Origin: Hericium rajendrae
Taxonomy: Eukaryota > Basidiomycota > Agaricomycetes > Russulales > Hericiaceae
Assembly (NCBI GenBank): GCA_033439255.1
Contig: CM065882.1
Span: forward strand, 434,001-498,000
Length of the DNA stretch: 64,000 nucleotides
Reading direction: 5' to 3'
In this document: positions 48,267-58,101 of the stretch, piece after piece
Position numbering within the stretch: the first letter of the stretch is position 1
Layout of the letters: the number at the start of each line of letters is the position of its first letter
Translations under genes and position numbers: made by a program
The notes under the pieces: generated by a model
What the model saw: only the letters and a program-made list of their open reading frames with translations
Databases searched by the model: none
Told to the model about the DNA's origin: nothing

Positions 48267-50064
48267 TCATGACGGGGAGAAGTACGGCGCCTGCGTCTGC
48301 AGCGGCAGCGATGACTGGCTCGACGTCTGGCTCTGCGGCAGGTCGACGTCCATCTGCATCACACGTCAGCCCGAGCCCCATCCATTACCGATCCGCCGTA
48401 ACTCACCGCATTCCTCGCCTCAGCGGCCTTTTTTGCATTCTGCCGCTCCAGGAGCGCCAGCCCCGATGCCTCTTTCCGTTGCGCGGTCAGAGACCCATTT
48501 TTATGCAGCGACGGCCCGACCCTGACCAGCCCCGACTTGAACGGCGGCGGCTTGTTGCGCCCCGGGCGCCACATTATTTTCCTGGGCGGCGGCGGCGGGA
48601 GCATGTCCTCGTCCGTCTCGCGTCCTTTGCCCTTGTCACTGACAGCGTCGCTGCCAGCAGTGACCACCTGCTTGAGCGGCGAGCCCGACTCCGAGTGCTG
48701 CGTCAGCTGCGACTCCACCGCCGCCTCTGACGACACAGAGCTCGACACGGAGTGCGACGGCGCATGCTGCGAGGCGATGGCATCCACGACGAGCGTGGTC
48801 AGCGCTGGCGAGGCGGGCTGCGACGCGATGGAGGGCGTGTATCCCGGGGAGGACAGCGCCGAGATCGCGGAGAACCGGACGGGCGTTGCGGGGGATTCAG
48901 GGGATTCGAAGGGCGGTGGGGAAGATGCTGGGAGAGGTGAGCGCGGGGGTGAGGGTGATGGCGAGGGATGCTGTAGTTCTAACTCTGGTCCTGACTGTAC
49001 TTCCGGTTCTTCTGGCTCTAGTACAGGCTCTGGTATGGGCTCTGGCGCGGGCTCTGGTGCGGGCTGTGGGAGTGCGGGCTCTGGTGCTGGCTTTGGGAGT
49101 GCGGACTCGGGTGCTGGCTCCAATGCTGGTTCAGAGAGTGCGGGTGCGGGTGCAGACACGGGTGCAGCACCTGCGCGAGCGGGAGAACGAGCCGCTGCAC
49201 GCTGCTCTTGTGCCTTGTATTTTTCGCCGAGCTCTTCTGGAGTCACCACTAGGAAATCACGGCCTTCCTGTCGTCGACGTTCGAGATTTTGGCTGCCATA
49301 AATAGAAATAAGCCAACGGAATCGAAAAGCAATGACAGAGACAGTCACATTCGTTTCTGCTCGTTTCTGTGATCCATCCACGCGCGTTCGTCTGCTGTGT
49401 ACTTTGTCGAATTTGACGCGGATGTTCCAGTTACTAATCTAGAAGCTGCGGGTGCAGTGACACCACCCTGCATCTCGACATCACCATCCATGTGTGTAGG
49501 TGGTACGGCATCACTATCGTTAGGATCTGTCAGACCTGAGGCCGCCCCAGATTGCTTGTTCGCTTCCGAAAGTAACGCGGCAGATGCGTTCCCGTTCGTC
49601 TGGACCTCATCAACATCTCCAGATGGACCGGTCGGTGCATGGCTGGACTGAACATCTGGAGTGCCAAAAGCGTTTGTGTGTGTAATTAGTATATAATTCG
49701 GTATGAGAACAGCAGAATACAGTACCTGCATTCCCCTCCTCCTCGCCCTGTGATTCCTGTGCATCATCTGCGCGTCGTTTCAATGGAGCGCTACTCGACT
49801 GCGTGGCAGTCAGGCCCGAGACAGTCGGGATGCTATCCTCTACGGCCTCTATGAGACTTATTTGTCTGGATTGCCAACGAATCTAATCATACCTGGATTC
49901 CCGCCTTCCCCCTCCTCGGCTTTCCGCATCATCTCAAGGTCCTTCCGTGGAATAGGTTTCGCTTTCTCAATGTGCTCGTGGACGACATGGTCGATCATTT
50001 CTTGGTAAATGGGGAAGGACTCGCGACACCAATCCCAGCGACAGAAGTGGGTTTCCGTACTCAT
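48267..50064 (-). CDS. C2H2 zinc-finger protein with Pro/Ser/Ala-rich tail
   Basis: Probable nuclear DNA- or chromatin-binding protein. Residues about 7-31 form one finger: FCRWDWCRESFPIYQEMIDH followed by VVHEH, that is C-x4-C-x12-H-x4-H. This spacing is like the Gli/AEBP2-type first fingers and not the classic C-x2-C. Exon 1 (from 50064) ends at NPG and joins EAVEDSIPTVSGL. Further exons give DVQSSHAPTGPSGDVDEVQT, YTADERAWMDHRNEQKR and then QNLERRRQEGRDFLVVTPEE, a basic helix. A long disordered tail has PAPEPALP-type repeats, PPPPPRKIMWRPGRNKPPPF and RVGPSLHKNGSL. The last exon starts MDVDLPQSQTSSQSS and ends YFSPS at 48267. No ortholog name can be given with confidence. Divergent from the membrane-protein gene at 50899. 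Confidence 0.75.
49005..49180. repeat. Minisatellite coding for PAPEP-type repeats
   Basis: Imperfect repeats of a ggctctggtgcggg-like unit on the plus strand. On the minus strand they encode alternating Pro, Ala, Glu and Leu (PAPEPALPQPAPEPAPEP) within the zinc-finger protein. Likely unstable in length. Confidence 0.6.
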
Positions 50065-50898
50065 CGTTAACTCCGGGCTTTCCAGATGATAGTGAGCGTG
50101 CCGATTGGCTAGTAGGCCTGCCCAACAATTATCTGTGAATCTGTAGCTTTCAATGAGGACTTATACGACTAGGTTTAATGTTCGCGCGAGTACTCACATG
50201 GTTGTTTCGTGAGAGTTGCCGCAGAGAACGGCGGAGCGCTCGACCAAGTCGCCGCGTCGCGTCACGTCTGTCACTCCTCACGGTCACCCAATCAGCCGAC
50301 GATTCTTGCAGTATACTACTTTCATGAGGATTACAACACAAATTAATACAATCGACCAGGCTCTTAGATTGAACAGCTTCATACAATTTCTCTCCATGCA
50401 ATTTTTGCTGAGTCGGCAGCCAACACGCGTGCAAGCCTCGGAAAACGCGTCGGTCACATGCTGTGACCGGGCCGTGTCTGCAACGTTCCATCGCCCCGAA
50501 GGCTCAAAGTTACCCGGTTTGCTGATGCTGCCACGCATGGCGCATGGCTCATATACATGGTATGCACCTTCGTTCCCAACTCTGACGTGGACGTATTAGT
50601 CTACGATTGACAGCGGCGACCAGTCCATGCGTGGTGCATCGCAATCCTGTGGAGCGGACCGCAATCTGACCTATTCACACTCCATATAGCGCCGTGGGAC
50701 ACCGACACGAGTCGAAGGACGCAGGGTGTGCGGTTGTCTTCTCACAAGTGATACCGGATCGGCTCTATACCATTCAATCGCTCGTATACCGTATCATCTT
50801 GCCAGTTGTCCACTTTGCATGCGACGGCAGGCTTTTTTTGCACGCTGGAGTAACATTTCACGGCTTCAGCAGAAGGGTAGATTGAAGGCACAAGCGAA
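50065..50898. other. Divergent intergenic region, no gene seen
   Basis: About 830 bases between two divergent start codons. ORFs of up to 127 codons occur around 50216-50599, without domains or a sensible context. Confidence 0.4.
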
Positions 50899-52053
50899 AT
50901 GAGTACTCAAGAAGCACCAACGTTTGTACGTTTTCATCTCACAGTCTTTCCTGCACTCGATGCTTACTTTGATTAGGTTCCGGTGCCCAGCACCGTCTTC
51001 ACCAATCCGCCCACATCCACTACCGCCGCCACCGCCCCACTCGCCACCCCCGTACCGAACAACAAAACCAAACTCATAGTCATTCTCGCGTCCTGCATCG
51101 GCGGCTTTGTCCTCCTGATCGTCATCGTCCTGATTGTCGTCCCTCTTTCCCGGCGCTACGTCGAACGACGACGCCGGCACCAGCTCTCCGCCAGCTCCGC
51201 CGGACCTACTCCACGCGGCCTCTCGCACCAGCGTGCGCTCTCAGGCCCCGACGCCTCCGAGCCGCTGCTCGACGCGCATGCCGACACACCAGATGCCGAC
51301 ACGCCTGAATCGCACGCCCGACTCGGTTCGCCCCCGAGCACCGGAGACGGCGACACGATCGAGCTCTACGACCCGTGGTCCAGCAACGCCGAGGCGGGAC
51401 CCTCCGGCCCGCGCGTCATGCTCGCGCCGCCCCCGGTCCTGCGCCACGCCAAAACCCGCATCGCGCACCCGCCGATGGAGACCCTCCCCGAGCACACCGC
51501 GACCGCGCCGACGACGTCCGCCGCCACGCCCGCGCCCGACCCGCACGCGGCGTCGTGGCTGCACGTCCCCTCGCTGCGCGGCACCGGCGTGCCGCTCGTC
51601 GGCGCATTCCGCGCGTCCGTGTCCTCGCTGCGCACGGCCGAGAGCGCGCTCCCCGCGATGCAGCACTACCCGTCCTTCACCGCGACGCACACCTCGCGCT
51701 CGCAGTCGCCCATGACGTTCTACAGCGCGTCGTCCGGCGAGCACGAGCACGAGCACGGCGAGCTGCGCCCAAGGCTGCGCGGCGCGGACGGCGCGGCGGT
51801 GCCCGAGGTGCACGAGGCCGCGCGGCCCGTCGCGTCGCGCCATGGGAGCCTGCTGTACGGCGGCGCGAGCACGGACGCGTCGTCGCGCCGGGCGCTGCCG
51901 GGCGGGTACCCGACGAGCGCGTCCGCGTCGTCCGCGTCTGTGTACTCGTCAGCGCGGTCGCGCCCGCAGGACGAGGAGGACGTCGCGGAGAGGGGCGGCG
52001 CGCGGCCGTGGAGCCCGGTCGCGGCGTGGCAGTCGTACTGGAAGGCGCCGTAG
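50899..52053 (+). CDS. Single-pass membrane protein with a long disordered cytoplasmic tail
   Basis: Two exons: 50899-50925 (MSTQEAPTF) and 50977-52053, giving 367 residues. A short Ser/Thr/Pro/Ala-rich outer segment (PSTVFTNPPTSTTAATAPLA) is followed by one transmembrane helix, LIVILASCIGGFVLLIVIVL, and a basic stop-transfer RRYVERRRRH. The rest is low-complexity, with acidic and Ser/Pro patches such as DGDTIELYDPWSS and SASASSASVYSSARS. There is no signal peptide, so the orientation is inferred from the positive-inside rule. The layout resembles fungal proteins with a SKG6/MID2-like helix, but the N-terminal domain is too short for a sensor. High GC in the third codon position suggests real coding. 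Function unknown. Confidence 0.7.
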
Positions 52054-52454
52054 TGAGTGGGAATGGCTCGGCCTGGACTTTGACTGCAAGCGTTGGGCTG
52101 TGTACATGCTTGTCTTGACCGATGCTATCTTGGTTACACGCATTCGACTTCTTCTCGGACGATTTCTTGCCCTTTCTTGCATGCGCTAGAGTTTGTCTGA
52201 TCTACTGCCCATCGTGCATTGTTTATTTCTTATTCCGGACTTGCTTTACGATATACAGTTACGCTGCTGCTCTGCTTTGTTTGTGCTACGACTACCATTG
52301 TGATGAATAGCCATGCCCATGTTGTGACGAACCGAGACCAAACCGTCGTGGCCTTCTCGATGCGCAACCCAACTTCCGACCTGATATCGAACCCTGAGAT
52401 TGCCTTCTCGATCCGCAACCCAAATCCCAACCTCATATCGATCCGACGCCAGTC
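52054..52454. other. Intergenic, convergent gene ends with a small tandem duplication
   Basis: About 400 bases between convergent stops. At 52351-52452 a 51-base unit beginning GCCTTCTCGAT and containing CGCAACCCAA is present twice in tandem with several differences. No gene seen. Confidence 0.5.
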
Positions 52455-53726
52455 TTAATGCGTGATGTTCATGCGATATAGATTCTCGATCGTCCAATCG
52501 CGAGGGAAACGATCCACTGGAACTGGATACTCCCTGCAGTGCATGCTATGTGTCTATCTAGCCGTCAGCGTTGGACACTGACTGCAGCCCGCCTAGCTGA
52601 GAGGACGACGCACGGTATAAACCCAGTAATCGGCCGTATCTGGAACACCCCAGTAATTGAGTGCCAGCAAGACACCTTTATCCGCGCACACCTCCGCCAG
52701 CTCAGTGAACTGATTTAACCAGTCCCGGTCTGGAGGCTCAAATGTACACATGCCGATCGAGACTTGGCGGAGGTGCGGACGGCCTATGCGCAGAAACTCC
52801 CTTGCACAATCATTGAGCACGTGCTCGTCTCCATCTGTGAACACCAGATGTTCGATGGTCTGTGGGAGCAGAAAGCGCTCAATGCCGAATATAAGGTCGC
52901 TTCTGTCGGAGATCCTAGCGATGATAAGTTCCTCCAAAGTATTGCAGCGCTCGAAAAACCCCTGTGGGGGATGGTCCTGGTATATCATCCTCAGCGAGCG
53001 CACGTATGGCGCATATTCCAAGAATGTGTCGGAAGCCTGGTATTCACCACTAAATGAAAGGATGTGGAGGCTGCCACGCTGCCCTGTTGGAATGGGGGGT
53101 AGGAGCCAGCGGATGATGGGCTCTGAGAATGGACGGGGGCTGCCGTCTAATGAGAGTTCGTAGAGTAAGAAAGGAGGCCGTTCTGCTGGAGGAGGTGCCA
53201 TCTTGTATGGATCCACAGACAGATGGAGAAACTGGACACTCGGCCAGATGGCCAAAAGCTGATATAAAATGCACGACTGTTCCGTGCGGATGGTCGATAA
53301 TGCCGGTGATGGCGATAACGCCAATGCCCGGATCTTCAGTTGCAGAGCACAAAGCATTTCAAGCTCCGTTTCTTTTAGGGCCCCAGGGCCGATTTTGAGA
53401 TGAAGTTTGTAGAGGTTGGGCACATATGAGAGCATTGTGATGAAGTTCACCCCAGACCTCCCCCGGAAATCGGATAAATCGAGGCATCGAATGCAGGCAC
53501 CCAGTCCGACAGCATTGGTAGAGTGTAAGAAGTCTGGTAGAAGGTGACGTGGTCCGTTGAGATTGACCTGGAGAAATAGCAGCGAGCGTGCGAAGCTGGA
53601 CCACTGCTTGCATACCGCGGAACAAGCGGACAACGTCTTCTTATCGACATTTGGATGGTGCGGACAAATATGATAGGTATGCTCTATGATCTTGTTGATA
53701 AGTTCGTAAGGGAGAGAAGGTATCAT
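52455..53726 (-). CDS. F-box/LRR-like protein, intact
   Basis: Exons 53726-52614 (371 codons) and 52553-52455 give 403 residues. The F-box is MIPSLPYELINKIIEHTYHI with KTLSACSAVCKQWSSFARSL. The body includes LSYVPNLYKLHLKIGPG, ILYQLLAIWPSVQFLHLSVD, PIIRWLLPPIPTGQRGSLHI, LEYAPYVRSLRM and LAEVCADKGVLLALNYWG. The last exon follows a GTGCGT...GATAG intron and encodes THSMHCREYPVPVDRFPRDW then TIENLYRMNITH. It has longer insertions than the copy at 36182, so it is an older duplicate. Likely SCF substrate adaptor; target unknown. A duplicated non-genic block lies about 315 bases upstream. Confidence 0.8.
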
Positions 53727-54040
53727 AATTGATGAATGTGAGCTAATGACATGGGTATAAGTATCATCGATCTGTGAATTCGATTCATAGACGGACCAAT
53801 GTTGGCACCTTCGGACGATAGATATCTTGGGGATGTGGACGATGTGACAGTCGGAAAGTGGAGATCTATGATCCTAGAGCAGCTAATGGAGGGACGGGGC
53901 TAAGAATATACGTCAGGATCGGCGCAGGTTACGACCGACTAAAATACACCGTACGAGGAAAAGGCTACGCTCCGGTTCTGCGATGTCCGAAAGCAAGTTC
54001 GATCGAGTGCTCTGCTTCAAGGGTTTGATTCAATGGCGCT

Positions 54041-54350
54041 CTAGGTGCTTCGGTGTGAGGATAAGGATTTCTTGAGGGTCGATGTCGACGATGCCTTGCT
54101 TAAGGTGCAAGCCCCGGCAAGGTAGTCGTAGAGGGCTGACGGTGCACTGGGTATCGGAGTAGCTTGTGTTGCTGTCGTAGCATGGGACTTGTATGTGCAG
54201 GAAGGAAAAAGGACACTAGGAGAGTACGGACGCGACTTCGAAGATACAGTATACCAGCCGCCGGTATGACCACGAGGCCGTCCATCGTGATTCATGGAAA
54301 CGACCTGTTCAGGCGGTTCGAGCGGTTCGACAACGTTTTCATGTTCTGAA
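54041..54350 (-). repeat. Duplicated block upstream of an F-box gene (copy 2)
   Basis: Diverged partner of the block at 35465-35885. The minus strand shows MKTLSNRSNRLNRS, then MDGLVVIPAAGILYLRS, and LHLKQGIVDIDPQEILIL, against LHLEQGIVGIDPQEILI in the other copy. Stops interrupt it, so it is not an open gene. It lies upstream of the F-box gene at 52455-53726 in the same orientation, as copy 1 lies upstream of the gene at 36182. Confidence 0.55.
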
Positions 54351-54594
54351 AAGTCTTATGCAATCGAAATATGCAGGAATCCAGCATTCATATCAAAACC
54401 CCGAACACACGGTCGAAGTCGTGTTCTGCACGGAGTGAAGCTTTTAGCTGTCATCGACGACCATACTTATGCGCTAGAGATTTCTGATCATGCCGCTACG
54501 AGGGAAGCAGTCTACGGGAACAGGATGATATTCGGGCTGCATGATTGTCAGACAGAAATGGACACTGCAAGATTACTGCAAGATAAAACATTTG

Positions 54595-55000
54595 ATGCAC
54601 TACTCCCTGGTTGGGGTCAATGAATACCTGAACACTTTTTGCATCGCATACCTGCACCAGTTCACAGAGATCAGCTGTGTCCAGGATGCATCTCTGGACC
54701 GTCGTCAGTCGCAAGACAGTCAACGGCTTAGCGAGCGAGAGGACGTCATGCGAGAAGCCTGAAGGCCTGACGTATGACGGCCACCTGGCCTTCTCCCAGC
54801 GCAGATGCTGAATGGATCGAGGAAGTCTGTTGCACACCAACACTACATTTACACGCATTTGCAGAATATTCTCCTTCATTGTGTATGGTACCAGAGTCAA
54901 AGCTCCGTGTTCAGCATTCATATTCTGGTAACATCGAGCAGAAGCATTTGATCTCCTGGCGACGAGGAAACTGGTCCACTTCAACCGGATAATGTATTGA
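54595..55000 (-). pseudogene. F-box family remnants
   Basis: Two scraps of the F-box family. At about 54907-54998 the minus strand reads IHYPVEVDQFPRRQEI, a decayed copy of the family's last exon. At about 54600-54740 it reads TADLCELVQVCDAKSVQVFI, resembling the DLVRACEGRAVEMVVDP region near the end of the gene at 55207. Their order along the strand is the reverse of that in an intact gene, so they come from different copies or from a rearrangement. Confidence 0.5.
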
Positions 55001-55206
55001 CATGCTCCTCGCCTTCAGACGGAAACTGCGCAATTATTAACGGGAATTCAACTATTCACTGGATTCAACTCACCATCTGCCCTATTACGATGATGACCGA
55101 CGTACAGCTCGGTGCCTCACGTCTCAAGCCCTTTCTATAGTCCACAACCAAAAAGTCATTCACACGTACTGGTCGTTTCTAAGCTCATATCTATATCTCG
55201 CTAAGA

Positions 55207-56394
55207 TTAGGTATCGGATATGGGATTCATACGATAGAGATTCTCCATCGTGCGAAGCCGCGGGAAATGCTCCACGCGAACGGGATATTCAGCCTGCGAA
55301 GAGTAAGTCACTCATCATTCAGAAGCCAAATAGAGACCTACAAGATACATCACCGCCGGATCCACGACCATCTCGACCGCCCGCCCCTCGCACGCCCTGA
55401 CCAAATCCCCGAAATCATGCCTCTGCGCTATGAGCTCGTTGACAGTGACAAACCGCAGATGCGGCAGCGCCTTGATCGCGTCGATCGTGTAGCGCAAGGA
55501 CTGCAGAAACGTGCCGGTTGGCACTATAAAGCTGTGGACGTGTATGTGTTGAATTGTCTGCGGCAGCGGCGGCAACGGGAAGAGGTCGGGCACGCTGCGC
55601 AGCGTAAACTCCTCAAGCGCGGTGAAGTGGGCTGTGAAATCATGCTTGGGCGGGTGCATGAGGCGGAGCGAGCGCACGTGCGGGGCGTATTCGGCGATGG
55701 CACGGGAGATCTCGTCCGAGGGCGGATCCCAGCAGTCGAGGATGCGGAGGCCCGGGGCATGCGTCCCGTCCTGGAGAGCGGGGAGGAGCCAGCGAAGGAC
55801 GTGTAAGCGCAGGGAGCGTCGCATGCTGAGTTCGTAGAGGGTGAATGCAGGACGGTGTACAGGCGGCGGGGCAATGATCTCCGTGTTGACATAGAGGAAT
55901 TGGATGCATGGCCAGACGTCGAGAAGCTGGTATAGGACGGGAGACGTCGGGCTGCCCAAGGTCAACTCTAGCGCGCAAATTCGCACGGGGAGCGCAGCAA
56001 GCTGTCGCAGTTCGGCGTCACTAAAGCCGTGTAGCGTGACCTCAAGATGGAGCTGGTATACATGAGGACAGTGAGAGAGGATGTTGATGAATTCTGTGAA
56101 CGATGCGCTAGATGCGTCGATGTGCATGCGAATGGATCGGACGCAGGTGCCGAGATTGCCTGGGCTGCGTAACAATGCGATCGCTCTGTCGAAGGAGTGA
56201 TGCCATACACGCCCTGGCGAGATAAAGTCTCCTACGACAAGATGCCGATGTAGCAACGGACACGCAAGACCAAACCATTGTTTGCAGACAAGGGAGCACG
56301 CGGACAAAGTCCCCACATCGGGTCTACCGTCGGGAAGGTGGTAGAGAAGTTCTATGACCTTGATTAAAATCTCGGTTGGCAGTGTTGTATCCAT
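55207..56394 (-). CDS. F-box/LRR-like protein, intact, most diverged copy
   Basis: Exons 56394-55342 (351 codons) and 55293-55207 give 379 residues. F-box: MDTTLPTEILIKVIELLYHL with VGTLSACSLVCKQWFGLACP. Body: LGTCVRSIRMHIDASSAS, LSHCPHVYQLHLEVTLHG, VLYQLLDVWPCIQFLYV, LHVLRWLLPALQDG, IAEYAPHVRSLRLMHPP and LVRACEGRAVEMVVDPAV. The intron GTAGGT...TCGCAG joins AEYPVRVEHFPRLRTMENLY and ends RMNPISDT. Without the splice, translation would stop at LYLASE. The start at 56394 is chosen by alignment with MAPSLP/MVPSLP of the paralogues; the upstream extension has no family support. Strong codon-position GC compared with the other copies. Probably an SCF adaptor. Confidence 0.8.
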
Positions 56395-57114
56395 CGGCGA
56401 AACACCTGTCAACATGGACCATGAACACTCGAGTGTCAAATCGTACAATGATGTGACTCACAAGAACTTGAAAAGTTGAAGGACCACTTTTAGGGATCCG
56501 GATTCAGTTCACTACGGAAACACGCATCTGTTAGCAGCTTGTTCAGAAATCTTGACAAGGATGATTTGGACAGCACCACAATATTTATTTTAGGACGGAA
56601 GGAAGGATTGCAAGTCGCGCTGAAAATGCACCTGCCCGTCAAGTGAACAGTGAGTGCCAAAGTAGAATCATACGATCACCGCGAGTCCTGCACGTAGGGA
56701 TCCCGAGGTAAACTCACCTCCACCAAAAGCAGGGTTTACTTGCAACTCGGCCTTCACGAAAACGGTTTAGACAGAACCGCAGAGACAAAGAGCGTGTCAA
56801 ACGCTCGGCCAAGTTGAACTGCACCGCCATAACTTCGCAAAGCGATGAACATGCGGATGGTACAAATTGAAATAGGCGCCCTCGGCAGATGGCGGGCACT
56901 TGTTTTGACCTTTGTTGACTTGAAATTCTTCTAATCGACTTTCTCACTTTTATGGGTGGCTTCCAAGCGTGGAATAGGGCAAAGCGACGCCCCCCAGAAG
57001 GGAGCGCCCGGGAAGACAACTGGATTTTCGAGCGCGTGAACGAAGACCGGTAAAAGGACGTAGAGAGAGGTCGGAGGTGGGGAAGATGGTGGTGTGAATG
57101 GAAAATGGGGTCGT
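56395..57114. other. Flank of the retrotransposon, no gene seen
   Basis: About 720 bases between the F-box start and the recombinase stop. The 3' end of the retroelement should lie here. I could not identify its terminal repeats by eye. A cccgggaagacaac string near 57007 weakly resembles cccgggaggacaaac near 61261 at the other end. Confidence 0.35.
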
Positions 57115-58101
57115 TCACGCGTTCGCAGACCGAGCGTGGAGGAGAGCTTGTAGGATGACGGGGTTCTTGCGAATGTACATCCTGAAAGCATCAGAGCTCC
57201 AACGCCCTAATGCCTGAATCCGGTCGTCTGGCCAGCCCTGGGAAGCGAAGAAGGTCGCACCTCCTGATCGAAGGGAGTGACCTGCGAAGGACAGCGGGAG
57301 GAATGTATGAAGACGCTTTAGGAACCACGTACGTGAAGGCATGGAACCGTCAGCTGTCAACCATAGCGCAGGTAAGATGGGAAATTTGTTGTCACGCGAG
57401 TTGAGATAGCGCGAGAAGACAGCGTGAGGATCGAGCGATCCTTCCCGTCTTGCGATGACGATTGTGCTGCCTTCGAAGAAGCGATCGGCCTTGTGAGAAG
57501 GGAGCGAGTATTGCAAGCTGGACTCGTTTAGTCGGACGGAGTGCCGAAGGATGACCTTGCGCCAATCACGGGACTGGATACGGTCGGGCGAGGTAATTTC
57601 GCCGAGGCGGTGAAGGGCGAAGAAACCGCAAAACGCGAGGCTGAGGAAGAGGAGGTCATCGTGCGAAGGGCAGGGCAAGGAGTCGAGCAGTAGCTGCAGA
57701 TGGTCACATCCGAGCGGGTCCTTGCGCTGTACCACAGAGCCGAGTCGCTTGATGCAACCGGTGAGCGTGCGGGTGACGAGCGAACTGTTACGATGTTTGC
57801 GGATGTCAGGAAAGAGATGCTCCAATTGGTTGCAGATACCCGAAAGATATTGTCCGACAGAGCGGGGTTGGATGTGGTGACACATGAAGACAACATAGAA
57901 TGAGAGGGTGTCGGGACTGGGGTCGATGGGAAATTGGTGAATCTTGCAGAAGGTAAGGTAGGACTGCAAATGTGACGTGTAAGTGACGTGAGAGGAGGGA
58001 TCGATCGCGCTCCCTAACGCGATCGCGCGCTCCCGAAGGAGGCGCTCTGTCGTCCAGGGCTGCCGGGCGGGCTGCCTGGACGACTGCGAAACATCTAACA
58101 T
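57115..58101 (-). CDS. Tyrosine recombinase of the retrotransposon
   Basis: 328 residues, usually annotated in basidiomycetes as DNA breaking-rejoining enzyme. The N-terminal half is the helical core-binding region (SSHVTYTSHLQSYLTFCKIH, SVGQYLSGICNQLEHLFPDI). The catalytic half carries the conserved residues: Arg in FFALHRLGEITSPD, the His-x-x-Arg box GHSLRSGGATFFA, the Trp of LGRWSSDAFR, and the nucleophile Tyr in RMYIRKNP. It cuts and joins DNA to insert the circular cDNA. Its ATG (58101-58099) overlaps the end of the RT frame, whose stop is at 58097-58095, suggesting translation by termination and reinitiation from the same RNA. Confidence 0.88.
   Translation of the reverse strand: MLDVSQSSRQPARQPWTTERLLRERAIALGSAIDPSSHVTYTSHLQSYLTFCKIHQFPIDPSPDTLSFYVVFMCHHIQPRSVGQYLSGICNQLEHLFPDIRKHRNSSLVTRTLTGCIKRLGSVVQRKDPLGCDHLQLLLDSLPCPSHDDLLFLSLAFCGFFALHRLGEITSPDRIQSRDWRKVILRHSVRLNESSLQYSLPSHKADRFFEGSTIVIARREGSLDPHAVFSRYLNSRDNKFPILPALWLTADGSMPSRTWFLKRLHTFLPLSFAGHSLRSGGATFFASQGWPDDRIQALGRWSSDAFRMYIRKNPVILQALLHARSANA

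Noticed and set aside
51241-52182. Long Arg/Ala-rich ORFs on both strands over the membrane-protein gene
   Set aside because: They are shadows caused by the high GC content of the real coding frame at 50977-52053; no domain, extreme composition.
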